The notes beneath the pieces were generated by a model, which saw only the letters and a program-made list of their open reading frames with translations, searched no databases and was not told the DNA's origin. A stretch of 64,000 bases of DNA from JBJHDF01 sp050486405 (GTDB taxonomy: Bacteria > Pseudomonadota > Gammaproteobacteria > Pseudomonadales > Cellvibrionaceae). Below, in pieces: positions 40,145 through 49,195 of the stretch (its first letter is position 1; each line of letters opens with the position of its first letter). The position numbers were made by a program, and so were the translations under genes. The stretch is taken from NCBI GenBank assembly GCA_050486405.1, contig JBJHDF010000003.1, positions 124,001-188,000 of the forward strand. Direction: 5' to 3'.

Positions 40145-41106
40145 GATGCCTGCTCCTGGGCAACCACGGGCAGAAACCAGGTGTCGGCGATCTGCCAGTG
40201 CACATCCGCCACCTGCTGCTGCAGATCATCGATAAAACCGTGCAGCCTGTCCTCGCTCAGCAATTCCTCAATTTTTACCGCGTCGGTCTTGCGTCGCACA
40301 CTGGCCACGGCGCGCAAGGCCTCGTCGCTGTTGGGCAGTTTCCTGAGACAACTGTCCAGTTCGCCCAGGCAGTGCGCCACCGCCCGGGGAAAGCGGGTGT
40401 CCTGCAACAGAAAGGTGACCACGTCTTCGGCATTGACGCGATCGAGTACATGCTGGCGATACATCTGGTAGGCGCTCAGGGAACTGAGCACACTCATCCA
40501 CAGAATGTTGTCAAAGGGTTCCGCGGCCTCGCCTTCGCTCTCGGTCAGCTCGCGCAGCAGGTTGGAAGCACCGGCGTCGACAATGCGACTGGTCATGTCC
40601 GTCCGCTCCAGGTTGCGTCCCAGGCGAATAAAATCGTAGGCATTGTTGTGACTCATGCAGCCGGCCAAAAGGCCGGTGAGTTGCTGTACCTGACCAATCA
40701 CCTGACGCAGCAGGCGGTTGCGATCGCGACGCACCAGCAGGCGGTTGGCGTTTTCCTTCAAATCGAGATACAGATCGTTGACCAGTTCCCAGGCTTCCGA
40801 AGGAATGATCTCCCGGGTGATGCGGGCGTTTTCCCGCGCCCAATTCAGCGAATTGAGCAGTGACGCAGGATTGCTGCGATCGATCAGCAGAAAGCGCATC
40901 ACCGCCCGTTCATCCGCCTTGTCAGTTTCCTGGTTGAAATACTCTTCCGTGCCGCTGATATCAATCAGCGACCCCCAGCCCACGCGCACACCCCGGGGCA
41001 GATCCAGCAACAGATTCGAGTTGACATTCACCAGGCGCGCCGTATTCTCACAGCGCTCCATATAGCGCCCCAGCCAGTAGACCCGTTCCGCGACCCGTGA
41101 CAGCAT
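40141..41106 (-). CDS. Alpha-E domain-containing protein (COG2307)
   Basis: A 321-residue all-helical alpha-E protein. LSRVAERVYWLGRYMERCEN and TARLVNVNSNLLLDLPRG are the diagnostic opening; ARENARITREIIPSEAWELV and FIRLGRNLERTDMTSRIVDA follow. The helical bundle with conserved Arg/Glu pairs is always linked to COG2308 ATP-grasp proteins, here the gene immediately upstream (stop and start adjoin with no gap), so they are translationally coupled. Predicted partner of a peptide-ligase reaction; no activity proven. Confidence 0.9.
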   Translation of the reverse strand: MLSRVAERVYWLGRYMERCENTARLVNVNSNLLLDLPRGVRVGWGSLIDISGTEEYFNQETDKADERAVMRFLLIDRSNPASLLNSLNWARENARITREIIPSEAWELVNDLYLDLKENANRLLVRRDRNRLLRQVIGQVQQLTGLLAGCMSHNNAYDFIRLGRNLERTDMTSRIVDAGASNLLRELTESEGEAAEPFDNILWMSVLSSLSAYQMYRQHVLDRVNAEDVVTFLLQDTRFPRAVAHCLGELDSCLRKLPNSDEALRAVASVRRKTDAVKIEELLSEDRLHGFIDDLQQQVADVHWQIADTWFLPVVAQEQAS

Positions 41107-42561
41107 CTATGTACCCTCCTCTACCACAATCCAGGTATCCTTGCTGCCGCCGCCCTGGGATGAGTTGACCACATAGGAACCCTTGACCATGGCCACTCGC
41201 GTCAGGCCACCGGCGGTCACATAATTCTGCCGTCCCTGCAGAATAAACGGGCGCAAATCGATATGTCTCGGCTCCACACCACTGCCGGTCACAATGGGCG
41301 CAGTGGACAGGGAAATCAACGGCTGCGCCATATAGTTGCGCGGATTGGCCCGGATGCGCCGGGCAAATTCCTCGCGCTCCTTTTTGCTGGCCTGGGGACC
41401 GATCAGCATACCGTAACCGCCGGATTCATTGGCGGGTTTCACCACCAGTTTATCCAGATTGGCCAACACGTGGTCGCGCTGGGTTTTGTCCGAGCACAGA
41501 AAGCTCTCCACATTGGGCAGTATCGGATCCTCGTTCAGATAGTACTTGATCATGGCCGGCACAAAGGTATAGATCACCTTGTCATCCGCCACGCCGGCGC
41601 CGGGGGCGTTGGCCAGGGCCACATTGCCCTTGAGCCAGGCGCGCATCAGGCCGGGCACACCCAGCACCGAATCCGGGTTGAACATCTGCGGGTCGAGAAA
41701 CAGATCGTCGATGCGCCGGTAAATCACATCGACCCGGGACAGGCCGTTGATGGTGCGCATATACACACAATCGTCGTCCTCCACCACCAGATCGCTGCCT
41801 TCCACCAGCTCCACGCCCATGCGCTGGGCCAGATAGGAGTGTTCAAAATAGGCGGAGTTGTAGATGCCCGGCGTCAGCACCACCACCTCCGGGTAATCCA
41901 TGGGCCGGGGCGAAATGGCGGCCAGGGTATCGAACAACTGGTTGGGGTACTCGGTAACGGGCAGAATGTTGTAGTTCTCAAACAGCTCCGGAAACACCCG
42001 CTTGGTGACCTGACGATTTTCCAGCATGTAGGACACCCCGGACGGCACCCGCAGATTGTCTTCCAACACCAGAAAGTTGCCCTTGGCGTCGCGAATCAGA
42101 TCGCTGCCACAGATATGCGCCCAGACTCCCAGCGCCGGCTTCATGCCCACGCACTCGGTGCGAAAGTTGGCGGAGTCCGCCAGCAGTTCCTCCGGTACCA
42201 CCTTGTCGCGAATAATGCGACGCTCGTTGTAGACATCGCTGATAAAACAGTTGAGCGCCGTCAGGCGCTGGATCAATCCCTTTTCCACGCCCTGCCACTC
42301 CCTTCGGGTGATGATGCGCGGAATGATGTCGAAGGGCCACGCCCGGTCGATATTGCCGGAATCGCTGTAGACGGTGAAGGAAATGCCCATGGTCTTGATG
42401 GCCAGATCCGCTGAGAGCTGACGCTCCTGGATGTCCTCGCCGCTCAGGGACGCCAGGTATTTTGCCAGTTGCCGGGCGGCCCGGCGGGGGTTGCCGGGCG
42501 AACTGATGATCTCATCATAGAACTCTCCGGGTACATAGTCTCGCCAGTTGATTTGCATCAT
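41107..42561 (-). CDS. Circularly permuted ATP-grasp protein (COG2308)
   Basis: A 484-residue protein, first gene of the three-gene minus-strand operon. It starts at ATG 42561 (or 42558). The family marks are DIIPRIITRREWQGVEKGLI, LEDNLRVPSGVSYMLENRQV, PRPMDYPEVVVLTPGIYNSA, VVEDDDCVYMRTINGLSRVD and KPANESGGYGMLIGPQASKK. These belong to an ATP-grasp with permuted order, predicted to form amide bonds (amidoligase). Together with alpha-E and Anbu it suggests synthesis and turnover of a peptide tag or small peptide, a genomic prediction without experimental proof. Confidence 0.92.
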   Translation of the reverse strand: MMQINWRDYVPGEFYDEIISSPGNPRRAARQLAKYLASLSGEDIQERQLSADLAIKTMGISFTVYSDSGNIDRAWPFDIIPRIITRREWQGVEKGLIQRLTALNCFISDVYNERRIIRDKVVPEELLADSANFRTECVGMKPALGVWAHICGSDLIRDAKGNFLVLEDNLRVPSGVSYMLENRQVTKRVFPELFENYNILPVTEYPNQLFDTLAAISPRPMDYPEVVVLTPGIYNSAYFEHSYLAQRMGVELVEGSDLVVEDDDCVYMRTINGLSRVDVIYRRIDDLFLDPQMFNPDSVLGVPGLMRAWLKGNVALANAPGAGVADDKVIYTFVPAMIKYYLNEDPILPNVESFLCSDKTQRDHVLANLDKLVVKPANESGGYGMLIGPQASKKEREEFARRIRANPRNYMAQPLISLSTAPIVTGSGVEPRHIDLRPFILQGRQNYVTAGGLTRVAMVKGSYVVNSSQGGGSKDTWIVVEEGT

Positions 42562-42653
42562 CCAAGTCCCTCTACTGCTTGCCTGTTGACATTAGCAGTT
42601 CGACTGATAAAGGTAAACGGCCCTGTCGGGCCCGAATCGGGGCCGTGGCAGGA

Positions 42654-42681
42654 TTGACAGGGCCCGCGCTGGTGATAAGGT
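42654..42681 (+). promoter_or_regulatory. Promoter candidate for the GH9 gene
   Basis: A perfect TTGACA (42654-42659), a 16-bp spacer and TAAGGT (42676-42681), 33 bp before ATG 42715. It is divergent from the ATP-grasp operon. Confidence 0.5.
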
Positions 42682-42714
42682 AGCCCCTACACAATAAAAC
42701 CCAGGGTTACTCTT

Positions 42715-44712
42715 ATGCAATTTGTGCTATATCCGTACATGCAAAAACTGTTCTTATCCAAGCCTCCCAGTCAAAATCCACGTCGGGCAGCCAGGCACCT
42801 GTGCTGGCTGCCGCTGGCCCTGGCTGCACTTCTGATCACCGGCTGCAGCAACGGCGATGCCCCTGCCACCCCGGCAGCATCTTCGCCGCTGGCGGCGGAC
42901 CCGCTGCCCGCCCCCCCCGGCGGCAGCCCCGATGACGGTTCCCAGATGGACAACCCCTTTCGCATCAACTACGCCGGCTACCTGCCGCTGCAGGAAAAAA
43001 TCGCCGTTTTTTTGAGCGATTCCGGCGAGCCCATCCAGTGGCAATTGCGCAACAGCCAGCATCAGGTAGTAGCCAGCGGGACCAGTGACGACTACCGGGA
43101 GAACGACCACGCCTCCGGCGACAGCTTCTTTCGCATCGACTTTTCCGGATTCACCGAGCCGGGAGAGGGGTATTACCTGGTGGTGGGCGAGCAGCGCTCA
43201 CACAGTTTCGACCTGAGCAACGACCCCTACGGCGACCTGACGTTGGATGTATTCCGGTTCTTCAAGGACCACCGCCGCCACGGCGACGTTTTCTCGCGCT
43301 CCGTCAACGACTGGACCGATCATGTGGTGTCTTTCGATTTCATTGCCGATGCCGGCGACCAGGGCTACTACCCGGTCAACGCCGCCGAGGCCAAATGGAG
43401 CCTCATCAACCTGCTGGAAGTCTACCCGCAGATTAACGACTACTATGCCAAGCGCCGCGACGACATGGTCACCGTCTACGATGAACTGGTGTTCTTCGCC
43501 GGCCCCATGTACCACCTGATCTTCCCCGGTGAAAAACTGGCCGTTGCCAAGCTGCACACCAACTCCAACGACGACTGGGCGCCCTGCACCGGCACCACCG
43601 GCACCGGCACCGAGTCCTGCATCTCCATGCCCGAAACCAAGGCCACCTTCTCCGTCGCCCGCAGTCTCGCCGCCATGGCCCGGCTGCACACCCGTTACGG
43701 CACGGAGGAAGAAACTGCCCAGGCCTGGGAAATGGCGCGCAGGGCCCTGCACAACGCCGAGACCGAGGAGCTCGTCTGTCTCGGCCCCGAATCCGTTGGT
43801 GGTGAAGGCGGCTACTACCCCAACAACGACAACTGGAGCCTCTGGCGCGAGCCGCGCACCCACCGGGACCCCTGCGCCGCCGGCCCCGAGGCGGACCCCA
43901 CCAACGACAATGTCGCCGACGATCACTACTCCGCTCTGGTGGAACTCTATCTGACCGCCCGCCAATTGGGTTACAGCGACGAAGCCCAACAGTTGGAAAA
44001 GAAAATGACCGAACACCCCCACCACTTGCGGGTGGACCAGTTCTGGTGGGGCGCGGTGGCGCCCGAGGGCACCCTGTCGCTGCTGGCGCACCGCCCCGAA
44101 GGGCTGAACCTGAGTCAGGCGGAAATCAACCTGTTCACCTACGCCGAAAAAGTGTTGGGGCATCAGCAGGTGGGCTATCCCGGCATCACCTTCGACGTGC
44201 AGTCCGAGCGCTGGAACAGCGGTGACCGCGATGAAGTGGACAACAACTTCCGCTGGGGCTCCAACCGCATGCAACTAAACGACGCCCGCATTCTGATGCG
44301 CGCTGCCGACCTTCGACACGAACAGGGAGATCACCACAGCGCAGCCCGCTACACCAACGGCGCCCTGCGCGTACTGGACCAGATGTTCGGCACCAACGCC
44401 GTGGCCCTGGCCATGGTGACCGCAGCGGACTATCCGCACATCCAGCACGCCGTCACCCGCACTCACGACCGGCTGGTCAGCGACAGTGTCAGTGGCAAGA
44501 TGGTGCTGGGGCCCAACAACTGGACCAACTCCAACGACCCCCACATGCCAGCCTTCGGCACCCAACCGGGCATGAAGATGTTCGCCCTCACCGGTACCGG
44601 CTGGGCGTCCAGGGAAATCTCCATCGACGGCAATGCCGCCCTGGTACCGGTCATGTACTTTGCCACCCAGGTGGCGCCGAGATACTTGGAAGCCGCTGCG
44701 GCAGCCCAGTAA
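42715..44712 (+). CDS. Family 9 glycoside hydrolase lipoprotein
   Basis: A 665-residue product (or from ATG 42739). The lipobox LLITGC and a Pro/Ala linker precede a cellulase-N (Ig-like) domain (INYAGYLPLQEKIAVFLSDS...EGYYLVVGEQRSHSFDLSND) and a GH9 (alpha/alpha)6 barrel. Catalytic-base region: FDFIADAGDQGYYPVNAAEA, in place of the usual DAGDYGKYV. Acid residue: the Glu in GWASREISIDGNAALV. WGSNRMQLNDARILMRAA is also typical. GH9 enzymes cut beta-1,4-glucans and related polymers, and some act as exo-glucosaminidases, so the substrate is open. Likely outer-membrane attached. Confidence 0.87.
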   Translation: MQFVLYPYMQKLFLSKPPSQNPRRAARHLCWLPLALAALLITGCSNGDAPATPAASSPLAADPLPAPPGGSPDDGSQMDNPFRINYAGYLPLQEKIAVFLSDSGEPIQWQLRNSQHQVVASGTSDDYRENDHASGDSFFRIDFSGFTEPGEGYYLVVGEQRSHSFDLSNDPYGDLTLDVFRFFKDHRRHGDVFSRSVNDWTDHVVSFDFIADAGDQGYYPVNAAEAKWSLINLLEVYPQINDYYAKRRDDMVTVYDELVFFAGPMYHLIFPGEKLAVAKLHTNSNDDWAPCTGTTGTGTESCISMPETKATFSVARSLAAMARLHTRYGTEEETAQAWEMARRALHNAETEELVCLGPESVGGEGGYYPNNDNWSLWREPRTHRDPCAAGPEADPTNDNVADDHYSALVELYLTARQLGYSDEAQQLEKKMTEHPHHLRVDQFWWGAVAPEGTLSLLAHRPEGLNLSQAEINLFTYAEKVLGHQQVGYPGITFDVQSERWNSGDRDEVDNNFRWGSNRMQLNDARILMRAADLRHEQGDHHSAARYTNGALRVLDQMFGTNAVALAMVTAADYPHIQHAVTRTHDRLVSDSVSGKMVLGPNNWTNSNDPHMPAFGTQPGMKMFALTGTGWASREISIDGNAALVPVMYFATQVAPRYLEAAAAAQ

Positions 44713-44724
44713 AAAAATGACAGG

Positions 44725-45414
44725 TCAGCGCGGCGGGTCCACTGCACCCGCCGTGCTGTTGTTCACCCGGAACCAGCCCGCCAGGCTGTAACGGTTACGA
44801 CGGGCCGGCAGTACTTCATGGGGAAATTCCTCACTGAGAAAAATCACCAGGGTGCCGTACTGCGGCAACACCCGCACCAGTTCGCTGCCCTGCTCCGTGT
44901 TGTCCTGCGCCGGCTCATAGAGCACCAGTTCACCGCCATCGCCAGCACCCCACTCCGGGTTCAGATACACCACCGTGGACAGCACCCGGTTTGACTGGCC
45001 GCGAAAGGCATCCAGATGCTTTTTGTAAAAAGCCCCCGGTGCGTAACTGGCGTAGTGGCATTCGTAGTCAAACAAACCGAGAAAGAGGCGGCGGTTCAGG
45101 CTCACGCGCAACTCCTCGCTCCACTGCAGAAACTCCCGCGCGGCACCACTGCGCCCCTGCAGCCAGCAGATGCGATCCGAGCGCACAAACGGGTTCACCT
45201 GAAAGTCATCCTGCCGCCCTACCCCCGCAGCGTGAAACGCCTCTCTGCCGGCGTTCTGCAAATCCACAAACAACGCGTCCGCCAGCAGTGGCGACAGCGC
45301 GGCGGGAAACACGCCGTAGCCGTCCCGTTCCAGAGCCACGGCAATACGCTCGAACAGATCGCCACCCCCGGCACCGGGACCGCGATCAGGAAAAGGGGCA
45401 GTGGGTGAGAGCAT
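44725..45414 (-). CDS. 2OG-Fe(II) oxygenase, SM-20/prolyl-4-hydroxylase-like
   Basis: A 229-residue protein. Iron ligands: HLDAF (FYKKHLDAFRGQSNRVL) and the distal His in FLSEEFPHEVLPARRNRYSL; Arg after it binds 2-oxoglutarate. ECHYASYAPGAFYKKH and LSTVVYLNPEWGAGDGGELV are typical of the SM-20-like group. The substrate is unknown; members modify proteins such as EF-Tu or uS12-type targets in other organisms. It converges on the GH9 gene with 12 bp between stops. Confidence 0.88.
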   Translation of the reverse strand: MLSPTAPFPDRGPGAGGGDLFERIAVALERDGYGVFPAALSPLLADALFVDLQNAGREAFHAAGVGRQDDFQVNPFVRSDRICWLQGRSGAAREFLQWSEELRVSLNRRLFLGLFDYECHYASYAPGAFYKKHLDAFRGQSNRVLSTVVYLNPEWGAGDGGELVLYEPAQDNTEQGSELVRVLPQYGTLVIFLSEEFPHEVLPARRNRYSLAGWFRVNNSTAGAVDPPR

Positions 45415-45494
45415 GGAGGAACTCTTAGGGAGAGGCGGGTATGATAGAGGGAAAAGTGAAAAGGGAAAAGAGTGACTGACCGAAGAGGCTTGGC

Positions 45495-45758
45495 GTGCGG
45501 AATTTTTGGCTGGGGTTAAAAATGCATTATACGGCGCCGCTGGATGCCAGTTTCAGGCAGTTTCGCCTGGGGTTTGCACTCTTCTTTCTCGGGCTGGTGA
45601 TTCTCTACGCCGGTCAGCAGTTACTGGAGCCCTCCCTGGCCCAGGAACTGGTGACGCTGTTGGCCCTGCTGGTGGGCGGGGCCGGGTTTGTGGTAGCCAT
45701 GCTGGCCCAGGTGCGGATGGTCATCAGCCGTATATTGCGCTTCTTTCTCGACCGATAA
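45495..45758 (+). CDS. Two-helix small membrane protein
   Basis: An 87-residue product starting at GTG 45495, six bases after AAGAGG; ATG 45522 is an alternative. Two membrane helices (GFALFFLGLVILYAGQQLL and TLLALLVGGAGFVVAMLAQV) are followed by a basic tail. No known family or function. It lies between the oxygenase gene and the convergent serine-hydrolase gene, with 13 bp between stops. Confidence 0.7.
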   Translation: MRNFWLGLKMHYTAPLDASFRQFRLGFALFFLGLVILYAGQQLLEPSLAQELVTLLALLVGGAGFVVAMLAQVRMVISRILRFFLDR

Positions 45759-45770
45759 ACCATCCCGCAC

Positions 45771-47657
45771 TCAGTGCCGGCCCGTCTGCTGCTCCAGGTC
45801 GTCGATTCGCCCCTCGTCCTCATCCGGCGACGGCACATGGTGGTTGCGATCGATGCCCGGATCATAGGGGTGACCCGAAGGTGCCTGGAACGCCAGCGCC
45901 GTCAGGAAGTCCAGGTCGCTGTCGTTGTAGACGATGGCCAGGCCGCGACCGTCCATAACGGAGCCCTCGTCGCCTTCCGGTGAGCCGGTCTGAGCCAGCA
46001 GCGATGACGGATTTTCCGGCTCGGGGATCAGCGGATTGCGCAACAGCAACTCGATGGCATCGGCCATGCCCTGCAGGTTGGCGTACTCGGAGTTGGACAT
46101 CAACACAATGCCCAGCTTGCCCACATTGGGGTCCAGCCCCTGGGGAAAAAGCACCAGCCGGCTGCGCGCCGCTTCCTGCCGACCATTGTGCGCAACGCGC
46201 CTTTCGCCACTGCGAATATCGGTGTTGAAACCCAGTGCATAGCCGGTTGCCGGCGTTGCCGTGCCTTCCACTATGCCCTGCTGGGGCGTCCACAGCTGAT
46301 TGGTGGCGGCCTGACTGAGAAAGCGGTTGTTCAGCAACCCCTCCGCGTACAGCGCCATGTCCGCCGCCGTGGAGATAAAACCACCGCCCGGCGTTTTCCA
46401 GCTGACATCGCCGATGGGATCCCGGGGCAAAATATCGTCGGTGTCGCTGTTCCGGTAGTAACCGGTGGCGCGGTATTCCGGAGTCTGGTAGGGCTGATTG
46501 GCAAACACCGGGTTATAGATATCGTCCGGGTGCAGGTACTTCATCGCCACTGGATGGGTTTTAGTAACCACATTCTGATAAATGTAATTCCAGTAACCGC
46601 CGGGGAGCAGTTCTTCCAGAACCGTGCCCATCATATTGAAACCGAAGCTGGAATAGTTGTAGCGATCGCCCGGTTCAAACAGTAGCGGATTGCCGGTGAC
46701 GTGATTCACCGCCCAACCGAAACCTTCAAAACTCATCTTCTGCGCCTCGGAGGGGACACCCGAGGGATGATTGGGGTCGCGCTCGCCGTAGTGCATCATG
46801 CCCGAGCGGTTGGACAGCAGCAGACGCGGGGTAATCTGGCGGCTGGTGGGCAGCAAAGAAATCAGTGGCTGGGGCCAGGCACCGTCGTCGCTCGCGGTTT
46901 GTCCATTCCAGTTGGTGTAGAAGGCATTGGGCAGATCAAAGGTGCAATTGCTCAGGGTACCCGGCGTACAGCCTCGGTAGGCGGGCGCTTCCGAGATGGC
47001 TTGATCCAGGTCCAGCAACGCCGTGGGACCACCGGGGCCAACAACACCGCCCAGGTCGCCATGAACCTGGGCCGCGTGCACTGCCGCCACGCCGGTGAGC
47101 GTTTTGGATACAGACGCCCAGCGAAAACGGGTACGCTGACCGCGCACCTGCTCCGGCGGCGCATTGTCCAGCGCCTCAGGGAAGCCCCTGGCCCAGCCGT
47201 AACCTTTCACGTACACCAAATTGCCCTGCCAGACGATACCCAGACCGATACCGGCAATACCCTCGTCACACATGCGGGTGCGAACGGCCGCATCAATGCG
47301 GCGGATCATCTTGGTGCCGTCGGCGTGCAGCAGACTGTCGAAAGGACCGCCCAGTTGCAGAAACGCCTGCTGGTCGGTCTCGTTGGGCAGCGCCGCCAGA
47401 CAGGGGTCGGTGGGAACGGGAATAAACCCACCGGAGCTGGAGGAACTCGAAGAGCTGGAAGAACTGGAGGAACTGGAACTGGGGTCGGCAATGGAGCCGG
47501 AGCTGGAACCACCAGAACTGGAAGATCCGCTGGAACTGGAAGCACTGACCTCGGTGCCGGAACTGGAACCAGAGCCGCCGCAGGCGGAGAGAATCAGGGT
47601 CAGCAGAAGCGCTGCCGAAGCCGTGCCCTTGCTGTTTCGAGCGCTGTAGCTATTCAT
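45771..47657 (-). CDS. Beta-lactamase-family serine hydrolase lipoprotein with poly-Ser linker
   Basis: A 628-residue product starting at ATG 47657. The signal peptide ends in the lipobox LILSAC; then about 55 residues of Ser/Gly-rich low-complexity linker include a run of 16 Ser. The catalytic domain is class C/EstB-like: Ser-x-x-Lys in RWASVSKTLTGVAAVHA, the Tyr motif YNYSSFGFNM and a His-x-Gly equivalent at RVAHNGRQEA. CPTAD-type extras and Cys pairs suit export. Poly-Ser linkers are a mark of secreted carbohydrate-active proteins in Cellvibrionales. The activity may be esterase, D-peptidase or a carbohydrate deacylase. Confidence 0.88.
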   Translation of the reverse strand: MNSYSARNSKGTASAALLLTLILSACGGSGSSSGTEVSASSSSGSSSSGGSSSGSIADPSSSSSSSSSSSSSSSSGGFIPVPTDPCLAALPNETDQQAFLQLGGPFDSLLHADGTKMIRRIDAAVRTRMCDEGIAGIGLGIVWQGNLVYVKGYGWARGFPEALDNAPPEQVRGQRTRFRWASVSKTLTGVAAVHAAQVHGDLGGVVGPGGPTALLDLDQAISEAPAYRGCTPGTLSNCTFDLPNAFYTNWNGQTASDDGAWPQPLISLLPTSRQITPRLLLSNRSGMMHYGERDPNHPSGVPSEAQKMSFEGFGWAVNHVTGNPLLFEPGDRYNYSSFGFNMMGTVLEELLPGGYWNYIYQNVVTKTHPVAMKYLHPDDIYNPVFANQPYQTPEYRATGYYRNSDTDDILPRDPIGDVSWKTPGGGFISTAADMALYAEGLLNNRFLSQAATNQLWTPQQGIVEGTATPATGYALGFNTDIRSGERRVAHNGRQEAARSRLVLFPQGLDPNVGKLGIVLMSNSEYANLQGMADAIELLLRNPLIPEPENPSSLLAQTGSPEGDEGSVMDGRGLAIVYNDSDLDFLTALAFQAPSGHPYDPGIDRNHHVPSPDEDEGRIDDLEQQTGRH

Positions 47658-47776
47658 GTTGCCGTCCTCAAAGGAGTGGTTGGTATCCCGTGAGTGGCAT
47701 GCAACAGGTCTGCGGTTCAGAAGCAATGCGGACTTGCATCACAATCACGATGATCCGGCGGGATCAGACGCATACA

Positions 47777-48607
47777 TCAATCGCCAAGGCGATCCGGCAG
47801 GCGGCGCAAAGGGTAAATATCGTAACGACTGGTTTTGCCATCCATTTGCAAGCCGGGGGCGGGGCCAGGCAGCGGCGGCGCCTTGCGCGGGCGCTTCACC
47901 AGTACCCGATAGCGGGCCTTGTCCAGCGCCAGGGCCAGTAACTGATCGGCGTCCTGATCGCCACCCACCAGTGTATGGAAGTACTCCATTTCCTTTTTTA
48001 CTCTGGCCGACTTGCCGCGCTCGGGAAACATCGGGTCCAGGTAGACGACATCCGGGCACTCCTCCCCGGACAGCTGTGCCAGATAGTCCCGCGCATCGGC
48101 CCTGTGCAGGGCCATGCGACTGACGATCCGCCGCAGCTCATCGTCGCCGGATGCAACCGCCCGGGCCAGACCATCGGCCAGCAGAGCGTGTACCACACCG
48201 GTGCGCTCCAACAGGGCGACCGGGCAACCCAGCGTGGCCAGCACAAAAGCATCGCGGCCCAGACCGGCAGTGGCGTCCAGCACACTGGGATAGACCCCGG
48301 CCTTCACCCCCACTGCCCGGGCAATCATCTGCCCCTTGCCGCCGCCAAAGCGTCGGCGGTGGTCCACTGCGCCACTGGCAAAATCCACCCGGACTGGGCC
48401 AGGAGCCGGTTTGCCGGTCTGCTGCAGGGTCAGGCCCTGATCGTCGCACAAGAGCACAAAAGGCGGCTCAGTCAGTGCCGACGGCGCCAATCCCAGCAAT
48501 AATTCCACCCCCAGTTCACGGGCCAGTGCCGCCGCCCTGGCGCTGTGGGCCGGCGATGTGCTCAGCACGGCGTAGGGTGCCGAGCGCTCCGACTGCGCCG
48601 ATTTCAC
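47777..48607 (-). CDS. rsmJ: 16S rRNA (guanine-1516-N2)-methyltransferase
   Basis: A 276-residue SAM-dependent enzyme of the RsmJ (YhiQ) family. LCDDQGLTLQQTGKPAPGPV, then RVDFASGAVDHRRRFGGGKG and AVGVKAGVYPSVLDATAGLG, RDAFVLATLG hold the family and SAM motifs; the catalytic YLDPMFPERGKSARVKKEME and RVLVKRPRKAPPLPG follow. It matches the expected order of RsmJ. It modifies G1516 in helix 45 of 16S rRNA. It is followed by 119 bp before the next gene upstream of the serine hydrolase. Start assignment is the first ATG. Confidence 0.93.
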   Translation of the reverse strand: MKSAQSERSAPYAVLSTSPAHSARAAALARELGVELLLGLAPSALTEPPFVLLCDDQGLTLQQTGKPAPGPVRVDFASGAVDHRRRFGGGKGQMIARAVGVKAGVYPSVLDATAGLGRDAFVLATLGCPVALLERTGVVHALLADGLARAVASGDDELRRIVSRMALHRADARDYLAQLSGEECPDVVYLDPMFPERGKSARVKKEMEYFHTLVGGDQDADQLLALALDKARYRVLVKRPRKAPPLPGPAPGLQMDGKTSRYDIYPLRRLPDRLGD

Positions 48608-48611
48608 CCGA

Positions 48612-49025
48612 TCAGTCTCCGGTCTTCAGCCAAACGTCCTCGGCCCAGGCCCACACCGATTCCCATTCCTCATCGTCGAACTCACCATCGCGCCAGTAAT
48701 TGACTTCCCCCTGGGAGGTGACGCAGTAGTAACCACCGTCGGCATAACACAGGGGCAACAGGTGCCGGGGCAGCCCTTCGTCCCAAGCCTGGGCGGCCAC
48801 TTCCGATAGGTAGGTGTGCGACTGGGCATCGGCGGCGGTTACCGGCTCCAGGGTGCCGTACACCACGTCGCTGACTTCCAGCAGAAAGCGGCGCATATCC
48901 CGGGGGATGGGCAACAGCAGTTCCTCTTCCACCTCCACCAGGCGGTCCTCGTCCGGCAGTTCCAGGGGCACCGGCACCCGCTGCTGCCGTTGGCGCAGCA
49001 AATCGATCACTTCGTCGTCTGTCAT
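48612..49025 (-). CDS. SMI1/KNR4 (SUKH) family protein
   Basis: A 137-residue SUKH-superfamily protein: LRQRQQRVPVPLELPDEDRL, EVEEELLLPIPRDMRRFLLE, a hydrophobic LPLCYADGGYYCVTSQGEVN and the C-terminal WESVWAWAEDVWLKTGD. SUKH proteins often serve as immunity proteins of nuclease toxins, but single housekeeping members exist. No toxin gene is adjacent here. It lies 4 bp before rsmJ and so is probably cotranscribed with it. Confidence 0.82.
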   Translation of the reverse strand: MTDDEVIDLLRQRQQRVPVPLELPDEDRLVEVEEELLLPIPRDMRRFLLEVSDVVYGTLEPVTAADAQSHTYLSEVAAQAWDEGLPRHLLPLCYADGGYYCVTSQGEVNYWRDGEFDDEEWESVWAWAEDVWLKTGD

Positions 49026-49195
49026 GATGTTACCCCCCAGGGTTTATCCACGCTTTGTGAGCCAATCGGCAACCTCTAGCGCGCCCATCTACTAATCTGA
49101 AACGTATATACCTAAATACCAAAGGCCACCCCGCCAATATCGGGCGAGACAGTTTAAGGGACGGTGGCAATATAACCCAACCCCCGGGGAAGCGA

